A stretch of DNA of 33,289 nt from Stieleria sedimenti (GCF_025060895.1 NZ_JANZKV010000043.1:1-33289); one strand, 5' to 3'; counted from the stretch's first letter, positions 11,626 through 21,200 are shown. The notes: generated from the letters alone by a model not told the origin. Made by a program: numbers and translations.

Positions 11626-11712
11626 GAGAGTTCGATTCCCTCCGGTGCCTCTTTCGTCAGCCGAAACGTTCGGCTGAAAACAACATGGCGCCGCGGCTCA
11701 TTGGGAGCCACC
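11626..11712 (+). tRNA. permuted tRNA-like unit lacking a visible anticodon arm
   Basis: The 3' piece starts at the T-arm (GAGAG-TTCGATT-CCCTC) with acceptor CGGTGCC. A linker with the 8-bp hairpin CAGCCGAA/TTCGGCTG leads to the 5' piece GGCGCCG (7 of 7 pairs, one G-U) and D-arm GGCTC/GAGCC. About 19 bases corresponding to the anticodon arm are absent from both pieces. Confidence 0.5.
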
Positions 11713-11800
11713 TCTGACCCAAACTTCGTCGGGACTTTTTACTTCGTCGTGAGCGGAACTTCTGGTCACGACTGTCCAAGCAGGTTCATCGCCTGCAATA
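11713..11800 (+). ncRNA. last IVS-like element, merging into the TROVE leader
   Basis: 5' part TCTGACCCAAACTTCGTCGGG; a second ACTTCGTCG; then GTCGTGA pairs with TCACGAC over 7 bp. Instead of the usual GGANTACAT the sequence continues CGACTGTCC and a T-arm-like GCAGG-TTCATCG-CCTGC hairpin at 11780-11796. That hairpin stands 8 bases before the GGAGG ribosome binding site of the TROVE gene, so it could affect its translation. Confidence 0.6.
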
Positions 11801-11814
11801 TGTAGGAGGCTGTA

Positions 11815-13458
11815 ATGGCGAATAAGTCTTTGTTCTCAAGCATCACTAGCGTTCTTCCACGAGCGACCACGGTAAACGAAGCCGGTGGTCCAGCGTACAA
11901 GTTCCCGGCGAAGCATGCGCTCGCGCAGCTGGCGGCTACAGGTACGTTCGGAAACGTGTTCTACGCGTCGGCGCAGAATCAGCTCGACGAGCTACGCAAG
12001 CTGATCGACGGAGTCGACGACAACGAGTACCTGGCGAAGCTGGCGGTCTACTCGCGTGAGCGAGCTTACATGAAGGACATGCCGGCGGCGCTGCTGGTCA
12101 CGCTGTCGACTCGCGACACGGCCCTGATGCACAAGGTCTTTGACCGAGTCGCTGACAACGGTCGCGTACTGCGCACGGTGTTCCAGATGGTTCGCTCGGG
12201 CCAGTTCGGTCGCAAGGGTCTGTCGTCTTCGCTTCAGCGTGCGTTCCAGCGTTGGCTGAACGAGGCTTCGACGGGCAAGTTGCTGTCGGCATCGATCGGT
12301 AACGATCCGAGCCTGCGCGACGTCCTGCGAATGGCACGTCCGACGCCGAAGGATGACGCTCGCCGAGCGTTGTTCGGATGGCTGACCGACAAGGAAGTCG
12401 ACAAGTGGGCTCCGGCAACGGAAGCTGACTTGCCGTCAGCGGTTCAGTCACTCAGCGCGTTCCGTACGGCCGACACGGCTGAGGCTCAGGCGCTGATTGC
12501 TGGCGACCTGCAGGTCCGATGGGACTTGCTGGCCGACACGGCGAAGGGTCCGCTCGTCTGGAAGGCAATCGCACGACAGATGGGACCGCAGGCTCTGCGC
12601 ATGAACCTGAACACGCTGTTGCGTCACGACGTATTCAAGAACGGTAAGAAGCCTGATAACACGATGATCGATTACGTTGCCGGCCGCATCGCGGACGTTG
12701 ACGCGATCCGTCGTTCACGTCAGTTCCCATACCAGTTCTTGGCGGCGTACCTGAACGCTGCGGACGAAGTTCCACACAAGATCAAGTCTGCGTTGCATGA
12801 CGCGGCGGAGATCGCTTGTGGCAACATCCCGCAGTTGCCGGCGCCGGTCATCATCGGTCTGGACACGTCTGGATCGATGGGATGCTCCGTGACGGGATGG
12901 CAGGCTCGAGGCCGCGCGTCGAAGATGCGTTGCGTTGACGTCGCCGCGTTGTTCGCCGCAGCAATCCTGCGTCGCAACCCGGACAGCGTCGTCGTTCCGT
13001 TCGATACGCGTGCTTACCAGGCGAAGATCGATCCAAGCGATTCGATCCTGAGCCTGTCGGCTCGGCTTTCGAAGTACGGAGGTGGTGGAACGGATGTGTC
13101 GTTGCCATTGGTCGAAGCCAACAAGCGTTACGCAAAGCGTGCGTTTGCTGGAATCGTCCTGGTCAGCGACAACGAAAGCTGGATCAACTCGGGACGTGCC
13201 TACGGATACGGCCGAGGAGGTTCGACCGGCGTCATGACCGAGTGGGAGAAGTTCAAGAAGACCCAGCGCGGACACGGCATCGCCGATCCAAAGCTAGTCT
13301 GCATCGACATCGCTCCCTACGGCAACACGCAAGTCCCCGATCGCCAGGACATCCTGAACATCGGAGGCTTCAGCGACGCAGTCTTCAACGTCGTCAGCAA
13401 CTTCCTAGAGTCCGACACCAACCGCTTCGTCCGCGAGGTCGAGGCAGTTGACGTGTAG
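11815..13458 (+). CDS. TROVE domain protein (Ro60/Rsr-like) with vWA domain
   Basis: ATG at 11815 follows GGAGG by 6 bases. The 547-residue protein matches Ro60/Rsr: TROVE alpha-helical repeat region at about 20-330 ([66 protein letters not shown]), then a von Willebrand A domain with a complete MIDAS: DTSGSMG near residue 350, GGGGTD near 425 and VLVSDNES near 449. Family members are ring-shaped RNA binders that hold misfolded RNAs in the central hole and Y RNAs on the outside; bacterial Rsr works with Y RNAs that mimic tRNA and with exoribonucleases. No rtcB or rtcA gene is in the window. The gene sits immediately behind the permuted tRNA array, probably on the same strand and transcript, and ends at a terminator. 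Confidence 0.95.
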   Translation: MANKSLFSSITSVLPRATTVNEAGGPAYKFPAKHALAQLAATGTFGNVFYASAQNQLDELRKLIDGVDDNEYLAKLAVYSRERAYMKDMPAALLVTLSTRDTALMHKVFDRVADNGRVLRTVFQMVRSGQFGRKGLSSSLQRAFQRWLNEASTGKLLSASIGNDPSLRDVLRMARPTPKDDARRALFGWLTDKEVDKWAPATEADLPSAVQSLSAFRTADTAEAQALIAGDLQVRWDLLADTAKGPLVWKAIARQMGPQALRMNLNTLLRHDVFKNGKKPDNTMIDYVAGRIADVDAIRRSRQFPYQFLAAYLNAADEVPHKIKSALHDAAEIACGNIPQLPAPVIIGLDTSGSMGCSVTGWQARGRASKMRCVDVAALFAAAILRRNPDSVVVPFDTRAYQAKIDPSDSILSLSARLSKYGGGGTDVSLPLVEANKRYAKRAFAGIVLVSDNESWINSGRAYGYGRGGSTGVMTEWEKFKKTQRGHGIADPKLVCIDIAPYGNTQVPDRQDILNIGGFSDAVFNVVSNFLESDTNRFVREVEAVDV

Positions 13459-13485
13459 GATTTCAAGGATCAAGTACCAACAACA

Positions 13486-13524
13486 AAACGCCCGCGGTGG
13501 AGGAATCTATCGCGGGCGTTTTCT
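13486..13524 (+). terminator. rho-independent terminator after TROVE gene
   Basis: AACGCCCGCG and CGCGGGCGTT form a 10-bp stem, followed by a T-rich run. It marks the likely end of the tRNA-array/TROVE transcription unit. Confidence 0.85.
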
Positions 13525-13871
13525 CTTTGTCTGCGACGAGATGCCATTGGTATTCTTGAATATTGCGAGGGCGCGAATCAACGTCTGAGTGTACGCTGCT
13601 GCATACAAAATGAACTGACGTCCAGCAATGATCGCAAGCCACACCATGTCCGACGCATCACCGATCCGATCTTCAAGAAACAGGCGGCTTGGTCATCATC
13701 GACTAGAAATCCGACGACATTACGGGAGTCCAGGTTATGGAGAGCAGGCAACTACTATCGCGGTCAGATAGATTACTACAGTTCACATTGGCAGAGCGTT
13801 TTTGACCGCACTTGCAAAGAACTCGGACGTTTCTCTACGCGTCGTGGATCTTAACTCTGGACCGAGACCGC
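13525..13871. other. intergenic region, no gene recognised
   Basis: The stretch separates the RNA island from the defence island. I see no clear RNA or coding feature. The upstream part of the next ORF (13812-13871, TTG start) is read as leader. Confidence 0.45.
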
Positions 13872-14726
13872 ATGACTGACGAACAAACAGCTGAAATCGC
13901 TGACAACATGTTTGGCGAAAAGTTATATCAAAAGCGTGCTCGAATGGCGCTTCCGATATTGGTTCGCTACGCGTTTGCACAACGCGTCTTGACCTATGAA
14001 GAACTCGCTCGCCAACTCGATATGCAAAACGCGCGGAATCTGAATTTCGTGCTGGGTAGCATTGGAGTGACACTGTCTGAGCTGAGTAATTCCTGGGGCC
14101 ACCAGATCCCCAGAATTGCACTGTTGGTTGTGAATAAATCGACGGGAATGCCAGGGCGTGGAGTCGACACACTGTTGACCCCAGACTTGGAATCTCTGAC
14201 AAAGCACCAACGCGACGCACTTATCAATGAAACTCTCGCATCCGTGTTCGCGTATACGCGCTGGCTTGAAGTACTAAGAGAACTCGAGCTGCAACCCCCG
14301 CCTGCAATCGTTCCGGAGCTCATCGAGGCAGCCCGTTCCGATGGTGGTGGCGAAAGTGAAAAACACAAGAAGTTGAAGCAAGCGATCGCTGCGGACCCAA
14401 CGCTCGTCGGCTTGCCAAGATCGCTTGGGAACGGAGAGGTCGAATTTCCGCTTCCATCTGGTGACGTTGTCGACGTCGTGTTTCGCAGAGGGAATTCTTG
14501 GATTGCGGTCGAGGTAAAGTCATCCATTTCGGATGTTGCCGATGTAACGCGCGGACTGTTTCAGTGTGTTAAATACGACGCTGTGTTAAAGGCGTGGCGT
14601 TCAACGCAGTGTGAATTGGCAGACATCCGTGTCATCCTCGCGCTCGAGTCACCGCTGCCATTCGAGCTTCTTGACCTAAAAAGTGCTTTGGGTACCGAAG
14701 TGGTCGACCAGGTCAGCCTGGGCTAA
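13872..14726 (+). CDS. PD-(D/E)XK nuclease-like protein
   Basis: ATG at 13872 (MTDEQTAEIADNMFGEK) is preferred to the TTG at 13812. The product has 284 residues. The N-terminal part (ILVRYAFAQRVLTYEELARQLDMQNARNLNFVLGSIG) resembles a winged-helix segment. The C-terminal part has the nuclease-like pattern GEVEFPLPSGDVVDVVFRRGNSWIAVEVKSS, in which D..(x)n..EVK fits the PD-(D/E)XK active site at about residues 200-216. It is the first gene of the + strand defence block, followed 80 bases later by a small HTH protein. It could be a stand-alone effector or part of the restriction locus. Confidence 0.65.
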   Translation: MTDEQTAEIADNMFGEKLYQKRARMALPILVRYAFAQRVLTYEELARQLDMQNARNLNFVLGSIGVTLSELSNSWGHQIPRIALLVVNKSTGMPGRGVDTLLTPDLESLTKHQRDALINETLASVFAYTRWLEVLRELELQPPPAIVPELIEAARSDGGGESEKHKKLKQAIAADPTLVGLPRSLGNGEVEFPLPSGDVVDVVFRRGNSWIAVEVKSSISDVADVTRGLFQCVKYDAVLKAWRSTQCELADIRVILALESPLPFELLDLKSALGTEVVDQVSLG

Positions 14727-14807
14727 TTGGCCCGAGCACCCCCGGATAGTCGGCTTTGGTAAGGTTTGCTATCCTTTTGGAATAACGCACACATGGGGGT
14801 GGCAGCG

Positions 14808-15038
14808 ATGCCTAAGTTGACGGATTTCTTGCAGATTGCGGAGGCAGCCGAGTATCTCGGGGTCTGTCAGAACACGCTGCGCAACTGGGGAAAGGCCGGA
14901 AAGATCAAAGAGTACCGGCATCCGGCAAACAACTATCGCTTGTTTCTAAAGAGCGATCTGGACGCGTTTGTTGGGGAGATTCAACCCGAGGGCTCAAAGC
15001 AAGATGCCGCGACTCCCCCAAAAAAGAAGCCGAGGTAG
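14808..15038 (+). CDS. small MerR/excisionase-type HTH protein
   Basis: Residues DFLQIAEAAEYLGVCQNTLRNWGKAGKIKEYRHPANNYRLFLKSDLDAFV form a typical MerR/excisionase-like helix-turn-helix with wing. The ATG at 14808 is chosen because GGGGGTGG lies just upstream; in-frame starts at 14793 and 14766 are possible. The C-terminus is a Lys/Pro tail (KKKPR). It ends five bases before the helicase start, so it is probably co-transcribed and may regulate the operon. Confidence 0.8.
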   Translation: MPKLTDFLQIAEAAEYLGVCQNTLRNWGKAGKIKEYRHPANNYRLFLKSDLDAFVGEIQPEGSKQDAATPPKKKPR

Positions 15039-15043
15039 CGCAG

Positions 15044-18000
15044 ATGATTACGCCCCATCAGGCTTGCTACTTCGCTCACCAGCTGACGCGTCAAGGTGAA
15101 GTCGGTGAGCTCGACCAAATCAGTTCAACACTTTTCGACTCGAAAGTTGACCTAAACCCGCACCAAGTGGATGCGGCGCTATTCGCATTGGCCAACCCGC
15201 TACAGAAAGGCGTCCTCCTTGCTGACGAGGTAGGGTTAGGGAAAACGATTGAAGCGGGACTCGTCTTGTGCCAGAAATGGGCCGAGAGAAAACGTAAGCT
15301 ACTGGTTGTCGCCCCTGCGCATATTCGCAAGCAATGGCAAGCCGAGCTCTCCGAGAAATTTAATCTGCCATCCGTCGTGATCGACCGTCGGGTTTGGAAC
15401 AGACTTCGCCGCGACGGTAATCCAAACCCATTTGATTGTGGCAAGATCGCTATTGTCTCCTATGGTTTCGCCTCACGGATGAAGGAAGAGCTGCGAAGTA
15501 TCCCCTTTGACCTCGTCGTCCTTGATGAGGCACACAAGCTACGCAACGCGTACCAACCGAGCCGAAAAGGTGGTCAGGCGATCCGGTGGGCGTTTGAGCT
15601 TCGTCAGAAGCTGCTGCTGACTGCTACGCCCCTGCAAAACTCGTTGATGGAGCTGTATGGCCTCGGTTGGTTCATCGGCGACCATGTTTTTGGCGACAAG
15701 AGCTCTTTCCAAAGCCGCTACTGCAATGCTGGCGGCGATGTTGTTGGGCTGAGGTCTCGGCTAGGTCAACTCTGCAAGCGGACCCTGCGAAAGCAGTGCC
15801 CGTACGTGAACTACACCAAGCGTCAAGCGATCACGCATCCGTTTGCACAGACGTCGGAAGAGAAGAGACTCAACGAAGACGTGACGAAGTTCATGGACCG
15901 GGAATCAAGTTACGCATTTCCGCTGCGGCAACGCTACCTGATCGAAATGATCTTGTTCAAAACGCTTGCATCATCGCCGCAAGCCTTGGCCAGCACGCTT
16001 CGTACAATGAAGGCGCGTCTCGAAAAGATTCGCGACGGACTTAGCGACGAGGACTTCGAGCGCTTTGTCGATGACATCTCGGAAGACGATTTGGATATCG
16101 AAGGTCTGCTTGACCAGCTCGACGTAGAGGAAGAAGGCGACGATCCTTCGGAACTGCCTCTCGATCCGCGACAACTTTCGCAGGAGCTTGAAGAACTGGA
16201 ATCGCTGATCAAACGCGCAGATTCCATCACCAACGACAGCAAGTCGAAAGCACTTGTAAAGGCTCTGGAAGTTGCATTTGATCGTTTGCACGAGTTGGGG
16301 GCTGCCAAGAAAGCGTTGATCTTCACCGAAAGCAGGAAGACGCAGGAATTCCTTGCAAACCATCTGGAGTCAAACGGCTACTCTGGAAAGGTCGTCGTAT
16401 TCAATGGGTCAAACAGTCACCCCAATGCCAAGCGTGCATACGAGAATTATGTCGAGCGACATCGTGGCACCGATCGCCTGACCGGATCAAAGACGATTGA
16501 TGTTCGGAGCGCATTGATCGAAGAGTTTCGCGATCATGGCGAGATACTGTTAGCGACAGAGGCGGCCGCAGAAGGTGTCAACCTTCAATTCTGTTCGTTA
16601 GTCGTCAACTACGACTTGCCGTGGAATCCTCAGCGGATCGAGCAGCGCATTGGTCGCTGCCATCGTTACGGCCAGAAATACGATGTTGTGGTCGTCAATT
16701 TCCTCTCTCAAGACAACTTAGCCGACCGGCGTGTCCAAGACCTTCTGCAGCAGAAGTTCACGCTGTTCGATGGGTTGTTTGGTGCCAGCGACGAAGTATT
16801 GGGGACTATCGAGGACGGAATCGATTTCGAGAAACGTGTCATCGGTATCCTAAAGACCTGCAGGACCGACGCAGAAATCAATGAGGCCTTCGACAAACTC
16901 CAACAGGAGTTGGAATCGACAATCTCGGAGAAGATGACCAAGGCGCGGGAGCAACTGCTGGAGCACTTTGACGCTGACGTGCATGATCGCCTGAATGTCA
17001 CCGCACAGGATGCTCGACTGGCCTTGGATCGAGTTGGCGAGCGTCTCTGGAAGTTGACTTGTTGGGGACTCCGAGGAGCGGCCGATTTCAATTCAGATAC
17101 GTTGGGATTCACGTTACCCAATGCCCCTGCACCGGAGATTCCAACCGGACGATATCAGCTGATTTCCGTTGTTCGCGATCAAGAAAATGGTGCGGAGCCG
17201 GAAGCTCATCTTCTCAGGTTATCCAGCCCTCTAGGGCAATGGCTCCTGTCGAAAGCAAAAGAGCAGGAGCTCAACCGTACTTTGGGAGGGACCGATGCTA
17301 GCGCATTGCGTTCACAAGTACACGAATCCCCTGAGCCGACGGCGCTAGCCGCGGGCACAACAGATTCGGCACTCGCCCCGCGCACGCCCGACGCTAGCGC
17401 GTGCGGCTCATTTGATTGCATCGAATTTGATGTGACGGGTAACGAACGCAAAATCAGCATGCTTGCCGATTTTGTAGGCCAGTCGGGTTGGATGCGCGTT
17501 GACAAGCTGTCGTTGGACAGTGATGCGATTGAAGAGTTTATGCTTCTGACGGCATTTACCACCGGTGGTCAAAACCTCGATCAAGAGTTAGCCGACCGTT
17601 TGTTCGATGTCGCAGGGAAGCATGTTGATGAAGTGGAAATGGCTGCTGCCGATTTAGAACGAATCAATGCCGACGCAAACCGTCTTAAAAACGCAACAAT
17701 CGCTCGAGCGAGCGAAAATGGGAACACGCGCTTTCGACAGGCACAAGAACAAGTCAATCAGTGGGCGGACGACAAAATCACGGCTGCTGAACTTCAACTG
17801 GACACATTGCGTCGTGAGCTACGCGCAGCTAGACGCCAGGCGGATCTCGCCGAGAACATTCAAGCCCAAGAGACAGCATTGGAGGAGATCCGACAACTCG
17901 AGGCCAAACGCCGCAAAGCGAGGCGAAACATTGACGACGTCGAGGAAGCGGTGGAGCAGGAAAGGCAAAAGCTGCTCGCCCAGCTTCGGTCCCGCTGCCA

Positions 18001-18052
18001 GCAGAAACAACAAATAGAAACGCTATTCACCATTCGATTCACTATCAAATAG
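15044..18052 (+). CDS. SNF2/RapA-like helicase of restriction-type operon
   Basis: The 1002-residue protein has full SNF2-type motifs: Walker A GVLLADEVGLGKTIEAGL at about 57-74, FDLVVLDEAHKLRN (DEAH) near 155-168, LLLTATPLQNSLMEL (motif III), a long acidic insert (SEDDLDIEGLLDQLDVEEE) near 345-365, and in the second lobe ALIFTESRKTQEFL, ATEAAAEGVNLQFC (motif V) and QRIEQRIGRCHRYGQ (motif VI). Residues about 860-990 are predicted coiled coil. A repeat of planctomycete type is inserted in frame at residues about 750-790. The helicase-methylase pair resembles drmD-drmMI of class 1 DISARM, but drmA, drmB and drmC are not present, so I do not call it DISARM. Confidence 0.88.
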   Translation: MITPHQACYFAHQLTRQGEVGELDQISSTLFDSKVDLNPHQVDAALFALANPLQKGVLLADEVGLGKTIEAGLVLCQKWAERKRKLLVVAPAHIRKQWQAELSEKFNLPSVVIDRRVWNRLRRDGNPNPFDCGKIAIVSYGFASRMKEELRSIPFDLVVLDEAHKLRNAYQPSRKGGQAIRWAFELRQKLLLTATPLQNSLMELYGLGWFIGDHVFGDKSSFQSRYCNAGGDVVGLRSRLGQLCKRTLRKQCPYVNYTKRQAITHPFAQTSEEKRLNEDVTKFMDRESSYAFPLRQRYLIEMILFKTLASSPQALASTLRTMKARLEKIRDGLSDEDFERFVDDISEDDLDIEGLLDQLDVEEEGDDPSELPLDPRQLSQELEELESLIKRADSITNDSKSKALVKALEVAFDRLHELGAAKKALIFTESRKTQEFLANHLESNGYSGKVVVFNGSNSHPNAKRAYENYVERHRGTDRLTGSKTIDVRSALIEEFRDHGEILLATEAAAEGVNLQFCSLVVNYDLPWNPQRIEQRIGRCHRYGQKYDVVVVNFLSQDNLADRRVQDLLQQKFTLFDGLFGASDEVLGTIEDGIDFEKRVIGILKTCRTDAEINEAFDKLQQELESTISEKMTKAREQLLEHFDADVHDRLNVTAQDARLALDRVGERLWKLTCWGLRGAADFNSDTLGFTLPNAPAPEIPTGRYQLISVVRDQENGAEPEAHLLRLSSPLGQWLLSKAKEQELNRTLGGTDASALRSQVHESPEPTALAAGTTDSALAPRTPDASACGSFDCIEFDVTGNERKISMLADFVGQSGWMRVDKLSLDSDAIEEFMLLTAFTTGGQNLDQELADRLFDVAGKHVDEVEMAAADLERINADANRLKNATIARASENGNTRFRQAQEQVNQWADDKITAAELQLDTLRRELRAARRQADLAENIQAQETALEEIRQLEAKRRKARRNIDDVEEAVEQERQKLLAQLRSRCQQKQQIETLFTIRFTIK
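17292..17410. repeat. dispersed GCTAGC-palindrome repeat inserted in frame in the helicase gene
   Basis: GAGCCGACGGCGCTAGCCGC and its inverted mate CCCGACGCTAGCGCGTGCGG lie at 17333-17410, with another half copy (GATGCTAGCGCATTGCG) at 17292. They encode EPTALAAGTTDSALAPRTPDAS without breaking the frame. The same elements recur in the next intergenic region. Confidence 0.8.
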
Positions 18053-18054
18053 TC

Positions 18055-18263
18055 ACCAGAGCCAACGGCGCTATCCGCAGGCAACGCAATTGAGCCGACG
18101 GCGCTAGCCGCGGGCCTCACACAGAAAGCCTTATCACCAACATCGCACAACTGAAAATGCCCGACGCTAGCGCGTTCGGCTCACATAACACTCCAATGCC
18201 CGATGCTAGCGCATTCGGCTCAAAAATCAAAACCTAATCAGCCGGCGCAAACGCGTTCGGCCC
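18055..18263. repeat. cluster of the same GCTAGC-type repeats between helicase and methylase genes
   Basis: Two direct copies (GAGCCAACGGCGCTATCCGC, GAGCCGACGGCGCTAGCCGC) and two or three inverted ones (GCCCGACGCTAGCGCGTTCG, GCCCGATGCTAGCGCATTCG) fill the 200-base gap. They can form hairpins and may affect read-through to the methylase gene. Confidence 0.8.
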
Positions 18264-18269
18264 GTGAAT

Positions 18270-21200
18270 ATGACAACCATGACAACAACCATCTCTGAAG
18301 CGAAATTCGAGGCACTCAAGTCCAAGCTGCGTGAGCTATTTGAACTGGATAAGTCCGACCTGGATTTCGGTATCTACCGGATCATGGCGGCCAAGAACAA
18401 GGAGATCACGGCATTCCTGGATCGCCACTTGAAAGAAACCGTACGCGAGGTGCTTGCCGAGCGAGGCTCCGACGAAGCCGACAAGCTGAAAGAAGAAATC
18501 GACGAAGCACGACAGGCTGCCACAACAGCCGGCTTCAATCCTGACGATTCTCCTAAGGTCAAAGAACTCGAGGAACAGTACCAGAACCTCGGCGGTGGCT
18601 CGACCGCGGAGCTGGAAGCGGATATCTACAACCACCTGCTCAATTTCTTCAGCCGCTACTACGACGAAGGTGACTTCATCTCCAAGCGGTTCTACAAAGG
18701 CGACACGTACGCCATACCGTACGGAGGAGAAGAAGTCACATTGCACTGGGCCAATAAAGACCAGTACTACATCAAGAGCGGCGAGTGGCACAAGGACTAC
18801 CGCTTTCGCGTAGGCGATCGGACAGTGCACTTCCGACTCGTGGACGCCACGCAGGAAACTGGGAACAACAAAGAAGCGGACGAATCCAAACGTCGCTACA
18901 TCTTGGCCACGGAAAACCCCGTGGTCGTCGACGACAAGAGCAAGACGTTGACCTTGCGATTCGAGTTTCGGGCTCCGACCGAAGCCGACAACAAACGGGT
19001 TGACGACACGGAAGCGACTCGCATTTTCGGCGGAAATTACGACAAGCGATCGAGCCGGAAGAAAGGTGACGAGCGAGAAGCATTTTGCGCCGACGCAGAG
19101 AGTCGAGCGTTGGAAGCACTAGACGACAATTGGAAAGAAGCAGCTGAAACACTTTCCGCGACTGACGCCAAACCAAATCGAACGATTCTTGGTAAGTATC
19201 TTGACCACTTCACTGCTCGCAATGCGTTTGATTACTTCATCCACAAAAACCTAGGTAGTTTTCTTCGCCGCGAACTTGATTTCTACATCAAGAATGAAGT
19301 CGTCTTTCTTGATGACATAGAGTCACTCTCCGACGACCACCTTGTCCGCATACAAGGGAAAGTGAAAGCGATCAGGCGAGTGGCTGAAAAACTAATTCGT
19401 TTCATTGGAAGCCTCGAAAACTTTCAAAAGAAACTCTGGGAGAAAAAGAAGTTCGTCATCAGCCCGCATTACTGTGTCACGCTAGACCGTGTTACTGATG
19501 CATTCCATAAAACTATCTTTGAAAACAAATTGCAGTTAGAAGAGTGGGAGCATCTATACAAATTGCACTTTGATTCCAGTAAATGGGACGAGCAGATCGA
19601 AAGTTTCAAAGCAGAGCATCCATCTGTAATGGTCGACACCCGCTTCTTCGATGAAGCGTTTCGTCATGAGCTCATCACTGAATGCTTACTGCCAACTGCG
19701 TTAGACGGCGTATTGGTCAATTCTGACAACTACCACGCGACACGTCTGCTTGAAGCAACTTTCAGGAATGATGTTGGTCTGATCTACATTGACCCCCCCT
19801 ACAACAGGGATGACGACGAGTTTGTTTACAAGGACAGCTATAGGCACTCATCATGGCTGTCGATGTTGCGTGATCGAATCGCGAGTGCAAGGTCGTTTCT
19901 AACCTCGATTGGCGCGCTTGTTGTAAGTATCGATCGCACCGAGCTTCACCGATTGACGACTCTTCTAGACGCGGTGCTTAAGGAAGAGAATCGAATAGCT
20001 GAGTTTGTCTGGGAGAAAGGAAGAAAGAATGACGCAAAACACATCAGCCTTTCCCACGAGTACTTTTTGACTTACCTAAATGACTACGAATTGCTCAAAG
20101 AGACGATTCCGGAATGGAGAGAACAGAAAGAAGGCGTTGAAGAAACAATGGCCGAATTTAGACGGCTGATGTCGACGCACTCTGGTGATGTCCAGTCGGT
20201 AAAGCAGGATCTTTGGAGTTACATCATTCGGAAGATCGATCCATTGGCTGCACGTTCGATTCTTCTTTTCAGCAAGGTCGATGAGAACGGACTTTTTCGA
20301 GATGACACGGATATCTCTTGGCCCAAGCCCGGCGGGCCAAAGTATGACGTGCCCAATCCGCTTACTGGAGACATAGCAAGAGTTCCTCCCAACGGCTGGA
20401 GGTGGACCGAGGAAACTTGCAAGCAAATGCTAGCGGATGGCGAGCTTGATTTTGACCCTGAGGATCCATGTCGTCTTAGAAAAAAACGCTACCTCCATGA
20501 GTACGATGATCAAGTCAAATCGACGATTCTGTACAAACACTCAAAATCGGCTACGCGGCAACTTAGAGACGTGATGGGGGGAGATGTTTTTGACAACCCG
20601 AAAGACGTTGATTTGATTGCCTCATTGATCGAATACATGTCTGCACCTGGGGCTACCATATTCGATTTTTTCGCAGGATCAGGTGTGACGGCATGTTCAA
20701 CGATCTCGATAAACCGTCGTTCAAACGCTGACTATCGATACTTGCTCGTTGAGATGGGAGCATATTTTAGCACCATACTGAAGCCGCGTATTCAACGTAC
20801 GGTGTACTCGGAAGACTGGAAGAAGGGCACCCCCACGAGAACGAATGGTATTAGTCATGCATTCAAGTACTTTGCACTTGAATCCTACGAAGACGCCCTC
20901 AACAACCTTCCAAGTCCCGACGGCAAGCTCTTTGAGGCCATGGACGAGGCCACCCGCGACTCGTTGATCACTTACTCACTTGATCTCGAGCTTGGACCAC
21001 ATCTGCTGAACATGGATGCTTTCAAGGATCCGTGGGGCTACCAAATCTATGCTCAGCTTGCCGGTGAAGATGAGGTTTCGCTTCACAATGTCGACATGGT
21101 CGAAACTTTCAATTACCTGATTGGATTGAAGGTTCATGCGTACGGCCCCATCGAACGCTACAACGCGGACTTCGTGCAGCTTCCGCACGGCGATGATACT

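Noticed and set aside
9404-11783. CRISPR array, because of regularly recurring motifs
   Set aside because: The repeats are bipartite, divergent and separated by tRNA pieces rather than unique spacers, and no cas gene is present.
9404-11800. Group I or group II introns (including permuted intron-exon arrangements) as explanation of the IVS
   Set aside because: The minimal IVS copies are 56-66 nt. I found neither the P7/J8-7 core sequences of group I nor a GUGYG start, domain V hairpin and AY end of group II.
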